Assembly: GCA_964627795.1 (NCBI GenBank)
Contig: CAZVLF010000001.1
Span: forward strand, 62,001 to 126,000
From: CANDYO01 sp964627795
GTDB lineage: Bacteria; Pseudomonadota; Alphaproteobacteria; Rickettsiales; CANDYO01
Direction: 5' to 3'
DNA length: 64,000 bases
Shown: piece by piece, positions 18,369-27,621 of the stretch
How positions within the stretch are numbered: the stretch's first letter is position 1
How the letters are laid out: the number at the start of each line of letters is the position of its first letter
Made by a program: the position numbers and the translations under genes
Notes under the pieces: model-generated
What the model saw: only the letters and a program-made list of their open reading frames with translations
Told to the model about the DNA's origin: nothing
The model's database searches: none

Positions 18369-19930
18369 TAATGCCCTACCGAACTTTTTTCATTTAAATC
18401 TACTTTACTAATAAGTGGAATAAGTATAGCAACTCCAAAAAATAATAATGCTATATAGAAAAACACTTGATTAAACGTCATAACATAAGCATCTCTTAGT
18501 GCCATTTTATATATTCCTGAAAGTGCTGACCTTGCTGGATCAAAATAATTATTTAAAAAGTAATTCTGCTCACCTATATTAAGCATCTCCAAAGCATTAA
18601 AATTAGTTTGGTCAATAACTTCTCTGAAATGGAGATAATTCTTTTTAGTCCAATTTTGTAAACAAGTATTTGAAACTGCAAGCCCAATAGCCCCACCCAA
18701 ATTGCGCATAAGATTATATAAACCACTAGCTGTTTGAATTTCTTGTTTTGGTAGTGTTGCAAAAGCAAGGCTAGTAATCGGAAGAAAACAAAACATTAAG
18801 GAAAACCCTCTAACGGCCTGAGGCCAGAAAAACTCATAGAAACCTGATTCGCTGGTTATATTTTGGTTCATTAAACAACTAATACCAAATAAAATAAGCC
18901 CTATAAATAGCAATAATCTTAAATCTATTTTTTTAGACAATATTCCAGCACAAGGAGCAGAAAAAAGTTGAAACAACCCTGTTACAAATAAATATTCACC
19001 TATTTGCATACTATTTAAACCTTTAATTGAACCTAAGAATATAGGTATTATAAATACTGCTGAAAAAAGCCCCCAACCTAACGCAAAACTTAGTATACAG
19101 CTTATGGTAAAATTTTTATCTTTAAAAGCATATAAATTAATTATTGGATTAGAAGTTTTTAACTCATGCCATATTACAGCGATAAAGCTTACTAAAGATA
19201 TTATTGCTAAAAAAAGAATTAAATTACTCTCAAACCACTGTTTTTTAGCTCCTTCCTCTAAAATATATTGAAATGTTCCAAGCGATAAAGAGATGAGAAT
19301 TATACCTATAAAATCAATATTTTTAAGCAAAGACAAATTTGGCTGATCAAAATTGACAAGCTTATAAACTGCAATTGCGACAATAATTCCTGGAATTATA
19401 TTTAAAAGAAATAAGTAATGCCAAGAATAATATTCGGTTATATATCCACCAAGAACAGGCCCTGCAATAGGTGCAATTGTAACAACTAAACCAATTACAA
19501 CTGTTACCATTGGCCTTATTGCTACTGGGAAAATAACAAAAATAGTTGCAAAAACTGTTGGGATCATACATCCACCGAAAAATCCTTGCAAAGCTCTAAA
19601 CAATATCATTGATTCTAAATTCCATGATAAAGCACATGCAAAACTCATAATAGTAAATCCAATACAAGAAACACTAAAAACTATTCTTGTAGAGAAAGCT
19701 TTTACTAGCCATCCTGTAAGCGGAATTACCGCAACCTCAGCGATAAGATATGATGATTGAATCCAGTTTATTTCATCCTGAGTGGCAAGTAATCCAGCCT
19801 GAATTTCCTTCAATGAACTGGCAACAATTTGAATGTCTAAAACTGCCATAAACATTCCTAGCACCATACATACAAAAGCAATCCACTTAGAAAAATCTAC
19901 TTTTTTATTATCGCTTATTATATTTTCCAT
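18368..19930 (-). CDS. DHA2-family MFS exporter (EmrB/QacA-like)
   Basis: This is a 14-helix inner-membrane drug:proton antiporter. The 520-aa length is typical of the DHA2 family. Visible family motifs are 'FMAVLDIQIVASSLKEIQ' (motif D1-like), the loop 'WLVKAFSTRIVF', and antiporter motif C 'GLVVTIAPIAGPVLGGYI'. Characterised EmrB works with an adaptor (EmrA) and TolC. Here the gene lies between two outer-membrane-factor genes but has no adaptor gene beside it. It overlaps the upstream gene by 13 nt and the downstream gene by 1 nt, so all three are probably translated together. Substrates are unknown. Confidence 0.9.
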   Translation of the reverse strand: MENIISDNKKVDFSKWIAFVCMVLGMFMAVLDIQIVASSLKEIQAGLLATQDEINWIQSSYLIAEVAVIPLTGWLVKAFSTRIVFSVSCIGFTIMSFACALSWNLESMILFRALQGFFGGCMIPTVFATIFVIFPVAIRPMVTVVIGLVVTIAPIAGPVLGGYITEYYSWHYLFLLNIIPGIIVAIAVYKLVNFDQPNLSLLKNIDFIGIILISLSLGTFQYILEEGAKKQWFESNLILFLAIISLVSFIAVIWHELKTSNPIINLYAFKDKNFTISCILSFALGWGLFSAVFIIPIFLGSIKGLNSMQIGEYLFVTGLFQLFSAPCAGILSKKIDLRLLLFIGLILFGISCLMNQNITSESGFYEFFWPQAVRGFSLMFCFLPITSLAFATLPKQEIQTASGLYNLMRNLGGAIGLAVSNTCLQNWTKKNYLHFREVIDQTNFNALEMLNIGEQNYFLNNYFDPARSALSGIYKMALRDAYVMTFNQVFFYIALLFFGVAILIPLISKVDLNEKSSVGH

Positions 19931-21306
19931 CCACCACCTAAAGCTTTAATTAAATTAGTTTCAGAAATTCTTATTTGTAAAATTATTTCATTTAACTCTT
20001 TAACATTATTAAGTTGATTAATTTTCTCATTAATTAAATTAGCCTGATCAATTATTCCTGCGTTAAATTGATTGAGTTTTACTAAGTAATTATGCCTAGC
20101 ATTCTCAACCACTTTATCTTGAACTTGTTGCTGATTTTTAGTTAAAATTAGCTCTAAAAGCTGATCTTCCACTTCTTTAATAGCATTTAAAACTGATTTA
20201 CGATAGTTTGCAACTGCAACCTCATAATTGCTTTTTGCATTTTTTAGTTGAGCTCTTTTTGCTCCTCCATCTAATATCCCTATAGCAATTTGTGGACCAA
20301 ATGACCATGTATGAGAAGGAAAGTCTAGCAGGTTTTTCCAACCATTCCCTTCTTTTACTGAAGTTAAGCCTAAAGAAAAGCTAGGAAAAAATGCTGTTTT
20401 TGCTACACCAATTTCTGCATTTGCTTGCTCCACCAACTTCTCACTGTTAATAATGTCAGGTCTTCTTAATATAAGATCAGAAGGCAAAAATACTGGAAAA
20501 ACTATATTATAATCTATTTTACTTTTTTTCTTTTCTAAAGAAAAACTTGCTGGTGATTCACCTACCAAATATGCAATAGCATGTTCATATTTAGATCTTA
20601 AAATTTTATTATCTAAAGCAGCTATTTTAGCCGAACTATACTGATTTTCAGCATTATTTATATCCCAATCCTGCGCGAGACCAACTTTAAATCTATTTTG
20701 ATAATATTTAACTATTTCATAATTATATTTTTCTATTTTTTCTAAAAGTTTTTGGTTCAAATCAGCAATAATTAACATAAAATAATATTGAGCAAGCGAA
20801 GTTTGCATTGATAACTTTATATTATCTAGGTTAGCTTTACCTGCTAAAGAAAACGCCTTGTTTGCTTTAATATTATTAGAAACCTCTCCCCATAAATCTA
20901 ATTCCCATGAAGAATTTAAACCAACTGAATGATAATTATTAACATTGGCTTTATTGCTTGTATTTTTTTCTTTATTTCTAGTTAAGCTGTAATTTGATGA
21001 TACATCTGGGAAATAGCTAGATTTTGCATTATCAATTAAAGAGATTGAAGCTTGGTAAGAGTGGTACGCTGAAATAATATCTTGATTATTTTTATTTAGC
21101 TTTTCTATCAAATTATTTAAAAGCTCATCATTATATATTTCCCACCATTGATCATGATAACTTGGGCTTGAGCTTTTAGCTTCTTTCCAAAGAATTTTTC
21201 CTTCTTTAAACTCAGAAGAGATATCTTTTATGATTGGCCTTTTATATTCAGGTCCTAATGAGCAGCCAACAATAAAAGCAAAAAATAAACAAGCTAAATA
21301 ATTCAT
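19918..21306 (-). CDS. Second outer-membrane efflux lipoprotein (NodT/OprM-like)
   Basis: This is another TolC-type outer-membrane factor and the first gene of the efflux cluster. From the ATG at 21306 (462 aa) it starts with a lipoprotein signal ending IVGC (Cys15) and the typical 'SLGPEYKRP' mature start. Both repeats are recognisable ('SSWELDLWGEVSNNIKANKA', 'LRRPDIINSEKLVEQANAEI', 'FGPQIAIGILDGGAKRAQLK'). A start twelve codons upstream is possible but would spoil the signal peptide. It shares only family-level similarity with the outer-membrane factor at 17028-18368. A palindromic operator candidate precedes it. Confidence 0.9.
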   Translation of the reverse strand: MNYLACLFFAFIVGCSLGPEYKRPIIKDISSEFKEGKILWKEAKSSSPSYHDQWWEIYNDELLNNLIEKLNKNNQDIISAYHSYQASISLIDNAKSSYFPDVSSNYSLTRNKEKNTSNKANVNNYHSVGLNSSWELDLWGEVSNNIKANKAFSLAGKANLDNIKLSMQTSLAQYYFMLIIADLNQKLLEKIEKYNYEIVKYYQNRFKVGLAQDWDINNAENQYSSAKIAALDNKILRSKYEHAIAYLVGESPASFSLEKKKSKIDYNIVFPVFLPSDLILRRPDIINSEKLVEQANAEIGVAKTAFFPSFSLGLTSVKEGNGWKNLLDFPSHTWSFGPQIAIGILDGGAKRAQLKNAKSNYEVAVANYRKSVLNAIKEVEDQLLELILTKNQQQVQDKVVENARHNYLVKLNQFNAGIIDQANLINEKINQLNNVKELNEIILQIRISETNLIKALGGGWKI

Positions 21307-21362
21307 ATAGTAGTCCGTACTTATACAAACATTATATATCAAATATAAGTATGGTATAGTAT
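21307..21362. promoter_or_regulatory. Imperfect palindrome, candidate operator/promoter of the efflux operon
   Basis: The arms at 21307-21325 and 21344-21362 match as an inverted repeat at 15 of 19 positions, centred on 21334.5, immediately upstream of the efflux operon start. A TATAAT -10 box on the minus strand (21331-21336) lies at the centre of symmetry. This is the usual layout for a repressor of the TetR or MarR type, although no regulator gene is nearby. Inference from sequence symmetry only. Confidence 0.45.
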
Positions 21363-21542
21363 TTAATTATAATACTTGTCCTTTAAAAAGCTAATTAAGC
21401 TTAATTTCCTGTATCTTCTTTGATGTTAGCTAGTCGTTTAAGAGATTTTATTTCAATCTTTTAATGGTAAAATTATTCTTGTTAAGAAAATATTTTAAAA
21501 AAATTATACTTGAATAATTTATAATCTTTTAGAGGTTTTAAT

Positions 21543-21574
21543 AAAAAAAGCCGCCAACATGTATGGCGGCTTTT
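21543..21574 (-). terminator. Rho-independent terminator of rpmI-rplT
   Basis: AAAAGCCGCC (21546-21555) pairs with GGCGGCTTTT (21565-21574) around a 9-nt loop. On the minus strand a T-run follows. It lies about 20 nt after the rplT stop. The 21363-21542 stretch behind it holds no gene that I can see. Confidence 0.92.
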
Positions 21575-21595
21575 AGTGAAAATAATAGCTTTAGT

Positions 21596-21955
21596 TTATT
21601 GAGCTAAAGCTTTTTTAGCTTGTTCAACCACTGCTTCAAATGCAGCAGGCTCTTTAACTGCAAGATCAGCAAGAACTTTTCTATCTAATTCTATGTTGGC
21701 TTTATTTAAACCATTAACAAATTGAGAATAAACCATGCCATGTTGACGAACTGCAGCATTAATTCTTTGAATCCACAATGCGCGGAAGTCACGCTTACGT
21801 GCTCTACGATCACGATAAGCATAACGCAATGCTTTTTCAACTTTTTCAATTGCTACGCGGAAACAATTTTTAGCTCTTCCACGAAAACCTTTAGCTAATT
21901 TTAATATTTTTTTGTGACGTTTTTTGGAGACTACTCCACTTACTGCGCGAGACAT
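21596..21955 (-). CDS. rplT: 50S ribosomal protein L20
   Basis: L20 binds 23S rRNA early in 50S assembly. The 119-aa length and the blocks 'KKRHKKILKLAKGFRGRAKN', 'ALRYAYRDRRARKRDFRALW' and 'IQRINAAVRQHGMVYSQF' are diagnostic. It follows rpmI by 15 nt in the usual order and ends at a strong terminator. Confidence 0.97.
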   Translation of the reverse strand: MSRAVSGVVSKKRHKKILKLAKGFRGRAKNCFRVAIEKVEKALRYAYRDRRARKRDFRALWIQRINAAVRQHGMVYSQFVNGLNKANIELDRKVLADLAVKEPAAFEAVVEQAKKALAQ

Positions 21956-21970
21956 AAATTAACCCTCCAA

Positions 21971-22180
21971 CTATCTAAATTTTTTACCATAAGGCATGAA
22001 CTGCATAACAATTTTACGATCTGATTCGCATAAGATTGTTGTACCACGCTGTTCACGAATTTGGCTGGCTGATCTTTTTCTCATTCCATGCTGTTTACCA
22101 GCTTGCGTACCACGCGCTTTACCACTTGCAGTGAAAGAGAATCTCTTTTTAGCACTGCTATTTGTTTTCATTTTTGGCAT
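21971..22180 (-). CDS. rpmI: 50S ribosomal protein L35
   Basis: This is a small basic large-subunit protein of 69 aa from the ATG at 22180, which has a strong AGAGGAA ribosome-binding site. The reading frame is open 16 codons further upstream, but that extension is hydrophobic and not part of L35. Conserved features include 'PKMKTNSSAKKRFSFTASG' and 'KIVMQFMPYG'. It is followed by rplT. The translation initiation factor gene infC, usually placed before rpmI, is absent from this position. Confidence 0.95.
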   Translation of the reverse strand: MPKMKTNSSAKKRFSFTASGKARGTQAGKQHGMRKRSASQIREQRGTTILCESDRKIVMQFMPYGKKFR

Positions 22181-22260
22181 TTTGTTCCTCTTTATAAATA
22201 GATAACATAAAATCAGTAGACTAGGCATGCCTAAAAAGCCACACTACTGCAAAAAGGAGA

Positions 22261-22288
22261 ATTATATATAAGTTTGATTAAAATTCAA
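22261..22288 (-). promoter_or_regulatory. Promoter of rpmI-rplT
   Basis: On the minus strand there is TTGAAT (22283-22288), a 16-nt spacer and a perfect TATAAT (22261-22266). It lies about 80 nt upstream of the rpmI start and just beyond the cheR stop. It shows that the ribosomal pair is transcribed independently of the chemotaxis operon. Confidence 0.65.
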
Positions 22289-22296
22289 GACGCTTT

Positions 22297-23106
22297 TTAT
22301 ATTTTCTTAAAAACGCCGCTTCTATCTTTAATTTTAATTAATTGGTCTTCAAAATCGTTTAATATTTCAGTTGAGCCTAGGAATAAATATCCTTTAGGAT
22401 TCAAAACATTCATTATATTAGTTAAAACTTTTCTTTTTTGAAATGAGTCAAAATATATTAAAATATTACGTAAAAAAATTACATCAAACTTACCAAATTT
22501 TTCTAAATCATTCGTAAGGTTATATTGAGAAAATGATATATATTTTTTAATTTCATCTTTTATTTGCCAAGCTTTATCAATTTGGTTAAAATATTTTATT
22601 AGTAAAGTTATAGGGACACCTCTTTGAACTTCAAATTGGTTATAAATTCCGCTTTTAGCTTTTTCAATTGCCTGATGGGAAATATCAATCGCTGTAATCT
22701 TAAAATTATTTTTATAATTATTATTTTCAAATAAACTCATTGCAAGAGAATAAGGTTCTTGTCCTGTAGAACAAGCAGCGCATAGAATATTTAAGGTGCC
22801 ATCTGAAGAAGATTTTTGCTTAAAATCATTTATTACATCATTATTTACTATTTCAAAAGGATATCTATCTCTAAAAAAAGATGTTTCATTAATAGTCAGA
22901 TTATCAACTATATCTGTTACCATTTGCTCGTTATTATCCATCTTTACTGCTGAAATAAGATCATCTAACGTCGCTAAATTATACTTCTCCAAAAGTGGCT
23001 GTAATTTAGTTATTATCACATAAAATTTTTCAGGTGTAAAAACCACTCCTGATCTTTTTTTCATTAAATCAGCTATATAATGAAGATCAGAAAGAGTTTT
23101 ATCCAT
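22297..23106 (-). CDS. cheR: CheR, chemotaxis protein methyltransferase
   Basis: CheR methylates glutamates on chemoreceptors with S-adenosylmethionine. The 269-aa protein has the N-terminal helical domain and the 'TINETSFFRDRYPFEIV' motif. The SAM-binding 'CAACSTGQEPYSLAMSL' follows, with 'ITAIDISHQAIEKAKSGIY' and 'FDVIFLRNILIYFD' further on. It is the last gene of the chpT-cheA-cheW-cheY-cheB-cheR run, 3 nt after cheB. No chemoreceptor gene is in the window, so its substrate must be encoded elsewhere. Confidence 0.95.
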   Translation of the reverse strand: MDKTLSDLHYIADLMKKRSGVVFTPEKFYVIITKLQPLLEKYNLATLDDLISAVKMDNNEQMVTDIVDNLTINETSFFRDRYPFEIVNNDVINDFKQKSSSDGTLNILCAACSTGQEPYSLAMSLFENNNYKNNFKITAIDISHQAIEKAKSGIYNQFEVQRGVPITLLIKYFNQIDKAWQIKDEIKKYISFSQYNLTNDLEKFGKFDVIFLRNILIYFDSFQKRKVLTNIMNVLNPKGYLFLGSTEILNDFEDQLIKIKDRSGVFKKI

Positions 23107-23109
23107 ATT

Positions 23110-24186
23110 TTAAAATCCTCTCTCTAAATAATATGCTATTTTGTGTAATGGTAAAATAGCTGAGCATATTCCAGCTTTAGCTACAGCTCCTGGCATTCCC
23201 CATACTACGCTTGTATCTTTATCCTGCGCTATTACAACATTTCCTTTTTCATACATTTCTGTAGCACCTTTCTGACCGTCATTACCAATTCCAGTTAGCA
23301 CCAACCCAATTGCATTAATGCCTGCTTTTGCAATACTTCTAAACATAGGATCAGCCGAAGGACGACAAAAATTTTCTGGAGGACCATCATTTAAATGAGC
23401 AAAAATCTTAGAACCTTTTTTTTGCAATTCAAGATGACAGTTTCCTCCTGCTAAATATATTGTACCGGGTATTAATTGCTCTCCTTCTTCTGCAATTTTA
23501 CAATTAATTTTGTCAAGGCTATTTAAGTTATCAACTAATAGAGAAATAAAATCATTCTTAATGTGCTGAGTAACAACTATTATATTTTCACTTAAAAACT
23601 TATTAGATAATCCTCCAAAAACTTCCATTAAGGCTCTTGGCCCCCCTGTAGAACAGGCTACCGCAATTACTTCAGGAGAGACAACCTCATGCTTTGGCAC
23701 AGCTAAATTTATATATTTATTAGGCTCTGTATTTCTTTCTAATGTTATTTCATTTTTGCTTCTTTTAGAAAATAGCATTTTAATTTTGATTAAAAGGTTA
23801 TTAGTAAATTTGTCTATTTCTTCATGCGATTTAGGTTTCTCTATATAATCTGCCGCCCCTAGTGATAAAGCTTTTACAGTATAAAAAGACCCATTTTGAG
23901 CCAAAGAAGAAACAACTAATATTTTAATCTCAGGTTTTATAGAAAGAATTTTAGGAATGGTGTCTATACCGTCTAAAATAGGCATTTGAATATCTAATAA
24001 AATAAGGTCAATTTCATCTTTATTATATTTGAGCTTTTCTATCGCTTCTTGGCCATTATGAGCTTTTTCTACCACCTTTATTAAGAATGATTCATTAAGT
24101 ATTCTTTCAAGAAGGCTTACAACCACCTTAGAATCATCAACTATCATTACTTTAACAAGATTTTCCTTCTCTTTAAGATCATTCAT
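23110..24186 (-). CDS. cheB: CheB, response-regulator methylesterase
   Basis: CheB removes methyl groups from (or deamidates) chemoreceptors when phosphorylated by CheA. The N-terminal receiver domain (about 10-130) has Asp17/Asp18, the phosphorylation site Asp65 in 'LLDIQMP', and Lys in 'IEKP'. The C-terminal esterase domain (about 170-358) has Ser179 in 'ACSTGGP', His208 in 'VVTQHIKND' and Asp in 'LTGIGNDGQKG', an intact triad. It overlaps cheY by 8 nt. Confidence 0.95.
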   Translation of the reverse strand: MNDLKEKENLVKVMIVDDSKVVVSLLERILNESFLIKVVEKAHNGQEAIEKLKYNKDEIDLILLDIQMPILDGIDTIPKILSIKPEIKILVVSSLAQNGSFYTVKALSLGAADYIEKPKSHEEIDKFTNNLLIKIKMLFSKRSKNEITLERNTEPNKYINLAVPKHEVVSPEVIAVACSTGGPRALMEVFGGLSNKFLSENIIVVTQHIKNDFISLLVDNLNSLDKINCKIAEEGEQLIPGTIYLAGGNCHLELQKKGSKIFAHLNDGPPENFCRPSADPMFRSIAKAGINAIGLVLTGIGNDGQKGATEMYEKGNVVIAQDKDTSVVWGMPGAVAKAGICSAILPLHKIAYYLERGF

Positions 24187-24550
24187 TGAGGATTCCTGTC
24201 ATTATTAATTTCTCTCTTAAAACATCTCTATCAAATGGCTTCATTATATATTCATTAACATTATACAACAATGCTTCCTGAATTTTTTCCATTTCGTTTT
24301 CCGTTGTACAAAATATTATAACTACATTATTATTATTCTCATTCTTCTTAAATTCTTTTACAAATTCTATACCATTCATAACTGGCATATTCCAATCAAG
24401 TAAAATAAAATCAGGTTTCCTTTTTGAGCATAATTCAAGCGCTTCTTTTCCATTAGAAGCTTCCATAGACTCAAAATTAAGCTCTTTCAGCATTTTAATA
24501 ATTACTTTTCTTACTACACTTGAATCATCAACCGTTAAACCTAATTTCAT
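24179..24550 (-). CDS. cheY: CheY, single-domain response regulator
   Basis: This 123-aa stand-alone receiver has the acidic pocket Asp8-Asp9, phospho-acceptor Asp52 ('LLDWNMPVMNG'), Thr83/84 and Lys104 ('MKPF'). It has no output domain, as expected for CheY, which binds the flagellar switch or acts as a phosphate sink. It sits between cheW (1 nt away) and cheB (8-nt overlap). Flagellar genes are not in this window, so whether it controls a motor cannot be judged here. Confidence 0.92.
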   Translation of the reverse strand: MKLGLTVDDSSVVRKVIIKMLKELNFESMEASNGKEALELCSKRKPDFILLDWNMPVMNGIEFVKEFKKNENNNNVVIIFCTTENEMEKIQEALLYNVNEYIMKPFDRDVLREKLIMTGILNE

Positions 24551-24551
24551 A

Positions 24552-25016
24552 TTATTTCTCCATTAATGCATTCAATACTTTACTAATGTCAAGAACAACT
24601 ATTAGGTCTTGGTTGAAAGGGAATATACCTAAAGAAACTTCTTTCCAAAACTCACTTAAATTTTCAGGATTATGGATTAAATCATCCGTAGGGACAGAAA
24701 CAACTGATCCTACATTATCAACAACTAAACTAAAAAGCTCACCTCTATATTCAACTACAACGCACATATTTTTTTCAACATCGCATTTATCTTCAATCTC
24801 AAGAAGAACTCTTATATCTAAGGCTGTTACAATTCTTCCTCTTAAGTTAAGAGAACCCAATATTTCTTTTCTAGTTAAAGGTATAGGGTTTATCTTTTGC
24901 GGCATTAAAACATCAATAACATAATCTGCAGCAATACCAAATAATTGTGGCCCTATTTTCATAGTAACAAACTGATGAATATTGTTGCTCTCATTATTTT
25001 CAATTATTTTTTGCAT
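24552..25016 (-). CDS. cheW: CheW, chemotaxis coupling protein
   Basis: CheW links chemoreceptors to CheA in the membrane-associated array. The 154-aa protein is one CheW domain, with 'FVTMKIGPQLFGIAADYVID', 'INPIPLTRKEILGSLNLRGR', 'VTALDIRVLL' and 'SLVVDNVGSVVSV'. It lies 2 nt after cheA and 1 nt before cheY. Confidence 0.94.
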   Translation of the reverse strand: MQKIIENNESNNIHQFVTMKIGPQLFGIAADYVIDVLMPQKINPIPLTRKEILGSLNLRGRIVTALDIRVLLEIEDKCDVEKNMCVVVEYRGELFSLVVDNVGSVVSVPTDDLIHNPENLSEFWKEVSLGIFPFNQDLIVVLDISKVLNALMEK

Positions 25017-25018
25017 TT

Positions 25019-27598
25019 TTAACCCAATTCATTAATTAATGAAAATACTAAAGGAAATAATTCACTTTGATTAGTTTTACTAACTACGTGCCTTATTCCT
25101 ACTTCTCTAATTTTTTCTTGATCCGATAAAGAATCTAAATTTGATGTTAAAGCTATTATTGGTATATCTCTAAAATTTTTATCTTCCTTAATAATTTTAG
25201 CAAATTCAATTCCACTTAATCTGGGCATATTAATGTCAGTAATAATTATATCTATTTGTTCTAATTTAAGAATATTTAATGCTTCATCAACGTTTTTAGC
25301 TGTAACTACTGCAAATCCTTTCTCACCCATTTTAATAGCAACTAGTTTTCTAAAAAATGAACTATCATCGACCATTAGAATTTTACATTTTTTCCCTTTT
25401 GGCAGATTTTTTACTTCAACCTGAGAACCTAAAAACACATATTCAAAAATTTTGTTTATATCAACTAAATCCATAGTTTTTCCTGCTAGCACAATTGCAG
25501 AAAGATCGCTTTCCTCAAATGTAGTATTATCTTCTATATCTTGTTCCACTACATCTATTATTTCCTCAACCATTAAACCAAGAATATGTTCATTTCCATT
25601 AAACACTACCACTGGAACCATACCCTTATTAGGAAGATCATTATCATTTAATTTTGCAAGATACATTAAAGAATTTCTATATTGTATGACTGGTTTCTCA
25701 CCTGCATATTCAATTTTATTAACATCTATTTCTTCTAATCTTGATACCAGTTCTAAAGGTATAGCTTTTAATGAATTTCGAGATTTTAAGACTAAAAAGC
25801 TTGAAAGCTTTTTATCAGCTTTTAAAAGCTGTTCACTATCAGATACTTGTGCATTATCTATTTGGTTTGAAGTGTTGAGAAACTTCACTACACCAGCCAA
25901 ATCCATAATCATTATAATCTCACCATTACCTAAAAGCGTATTACCTGAATAAACGGGTATGGATTTAATCACTTTCGACACTGGTTTAAGAACAATCTCT
26001 TCAGAATCATATATTCTGTCTACAATAATACCAAAACTTACTCCATTAATTTCACAAACAACAATAAAACCATTTATTTTATCTTTATTTGAATCAAGCT
26101 TAAGAATCTCACTTAAAGAAACTAATGGTAGCAGCGTATCCCTAAGTCTTAACACTTTATGATCATTAATTTCTTCTATTACATATCCAGAAGCTTCGCC
26201 AACTCTAACCATTTCTAACACATTAATTTGAGGAATTCCAAATTTCTGTGCACCAGATTCAACCACTAAAACGGGCATTATAGCTAAAGTTAGCGGTATT
26301 TTAATTGAAAAAAACGACCCTTTACCTTCAATTGATTTAAGATCAACTGTACCTCTTATTGCCTCGATATTAGTTTTAACAACATCCATTCCAACTCCTC
26401 TACCTGAAACAGCCGTCACTGCTTCAGCAGTAGAAAACCCTGCACGAAAAATAAATTGGGTAGCTTGTGTATCACTCATTGCAGCAAGCTCTTTTTCGGT
26501 AGCAAGCTTATTTTTTAACACCTTAGCTTTAATTTTTTTAATATTCATCCCTCTTCCATCATCAGTTATTTCTATGATGATATGTCCACCCTGATGGTAG
26601 GCTTTAAGGGTAATAGTTCCCTCTGGTGGTTTTCCTGCAGCAATTCTCTCTTCCAAAGGCTCAATTCCATGATCAGCTGAATTTCTAATCATATGCATTA
26701 TTGGATCTTTAATAGATTCTATTAGCTGTCGATCAAGTTCAGTTTCTTCACCAATCATTACTAATTTTATTTTCTTATTTAATTCTTTTGATAAATCCCT
26801 TACCAAGCGTGGTAGTTTCAGCCAAGCATTGCTTATTGGTTGCATTCTTGTAACCATGACTGTTTCTTGTAAGCTTGAGGTTATAGTGTTAAGACGCTGA
26901 AGAGGAGCAGAGTATCGAGAATCTCGTATAGTACGGTCCAATTGAATTAGCTGATTTCTATTTAATACCAATTCACTAACAATTTGCATAAGATTTTCTA
27001 AAACATCTACATGAACTCTAATGGTTTGATTTGTAAGTTGTTCAGATTTATTTTGATTAGCTTCAGAAGAAGAATTTTCTTGGGTAGTTTGGTTAGAAAC
27101 TTCAACCAAATCATTTTTGTCAACTGGCTTTTGCGCGCTATCAATCTTATTTTCATTAAGAATATTTATTTTTTCTTTTTCTTCTTTTTTACCATCTTTT
27201 TCTGCCACAAGGGAAGATGGAACTTGATTAGCTGCATTATTTAGTTTAATAATTAAGCTACTATAATCATTATCTGGCTCTTTGCCATGCTCGCTTATAA
27301 AACTCAAGAAAGTCTTAATAACATCAATAGATTCTAGAACTAAAGAAATATTATTAGAGTCTACTGATAGCTGCTTATTACGCAACTTATCCATTATATT
27401 TTCACCAGCATGAGCAACTGAAGCAAGCTTATTTAATCCTAAGAAACCACACGTACCCTTTATCGTATGCATGATTCGAAAAATACTACTTAAAAGCTCA
27501 TAATTTTGAGGGTTTTGTTCAAGCTCTACTAATTCGGTGTCTAAAGTCTGCAAGCCTTCAGAGGTCTCTGCTATAAAATCTCTTATTAACTCATCCAC
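25019..27598 (-). CDS. cheA: CheA, hybrid chemotaxis histidine kinase with two CheW-like modules and a receiver
   Basis: CheA autophosphorylates and feeds CheY and CheB. At 859 aa it is longer than E. coli CheA (about 650). Domains in order are: Hpt with the phospho-His44 ('MHTIKGTCGFLG'); an acidic Asn/Gln-rich linker (about 110-190); the dimerisation helices ('LVLNRNQLIQLDRTI'); the GHKL kinase core with 'MIRNSADHGIEP' and 'ITDDGRGMN'; a CheW domain (about 430-560); and a second, more divergent CheW-like domain (about 590-720). A C-terminal receiver (about 737-859) has 'ILMVDDSSFF' and 'IIITDINMP'. Such CheA-REC hybrids occur in alphaproteobacteria and often use the receiver as a sink or autoregulator. 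It follows chpT by 23 nt. Confidence 0.93.
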   Translation of the reverse strand: MDELIRDFIAETSEGLQTLDTELVELEQNPQNYELLSSIFRIMHTIKGTCGFLGLNKLASVAHAGENIMDKLRNKQLSVDSNNISLVLESIDVIKTFLSFISEHGKEPDNDYSSLIIKLNNAANQVPSSLVAEKDGKKEEKEKINILNENKIDSAQKPVDKNDLVEVSNQTTQENSSSEANQNKSEQLTNQTIRVHVDVLENLMQIVSELVLNRNQLIQLDRTIRDSRYSAPLQRLNTITSSLQETVMVTRMQPISNAWLKLPRLVRDLSKELNKKIKLVMIGEETELDRQLIESIKDPIMHMIRNSADHGIEPLEERIAAGKPPEGTITLKAYHQGGHIIIEITDDGRGMNIKKIKAKVLKNKLATEKELAAMSDTQATQFIFRAGFSTAEAVTAVSGRGVGMDVVKTNIEAIRGTVDLKSIEGKGSFFSIKIPLTLAIMPVLVVESGAQKFGIPQINVLEMVRVGEASGYVIEEINDHKVLRLRDTLLPLVSLSEILKLDSNKDKINGFIVVCEINGVSFGIIVDRIYDSEEIVLKPVSKVIKSIPVYSGNTLLGNGEIIMIMDLAGVVKFLNTSNQIDNAQVSDSEQLLKADKKLSSFLVLKSRNSLKAIPLELVSRLEEIDVNKIEYAGEKPVIQYRNSLMYLAKLNDNDLPNKGMVPVVVFNGNEHILGLMVEEIIDVVEQDIEDNTTFEESDLSAIVLAGKTMDLVDINKIFEYVFLGSQVEVKNLPKGKKCKILMVDDSSFFRKLVAIKMGEKGFAVVTAKNVDEALNILKLEQIDIIITDINMPRLSGIEFAKIIKEDKNFRDIPIIALTSNLDSLSDQEKIREVGIRHVVSKTNQSELFPLVFSLINELG

Positions 27599-27621
27599 TA
27601 AAATACTCCTTTAATTTTAAC

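Noticed and set aside
17028..21306. RND-type tripartite efflux pump
   Set aside because: The outer-membrane factors resemble those of RND pumps, but the inner-membrane gene is a 14-helix DHA2 carrier and no RND gene is present.
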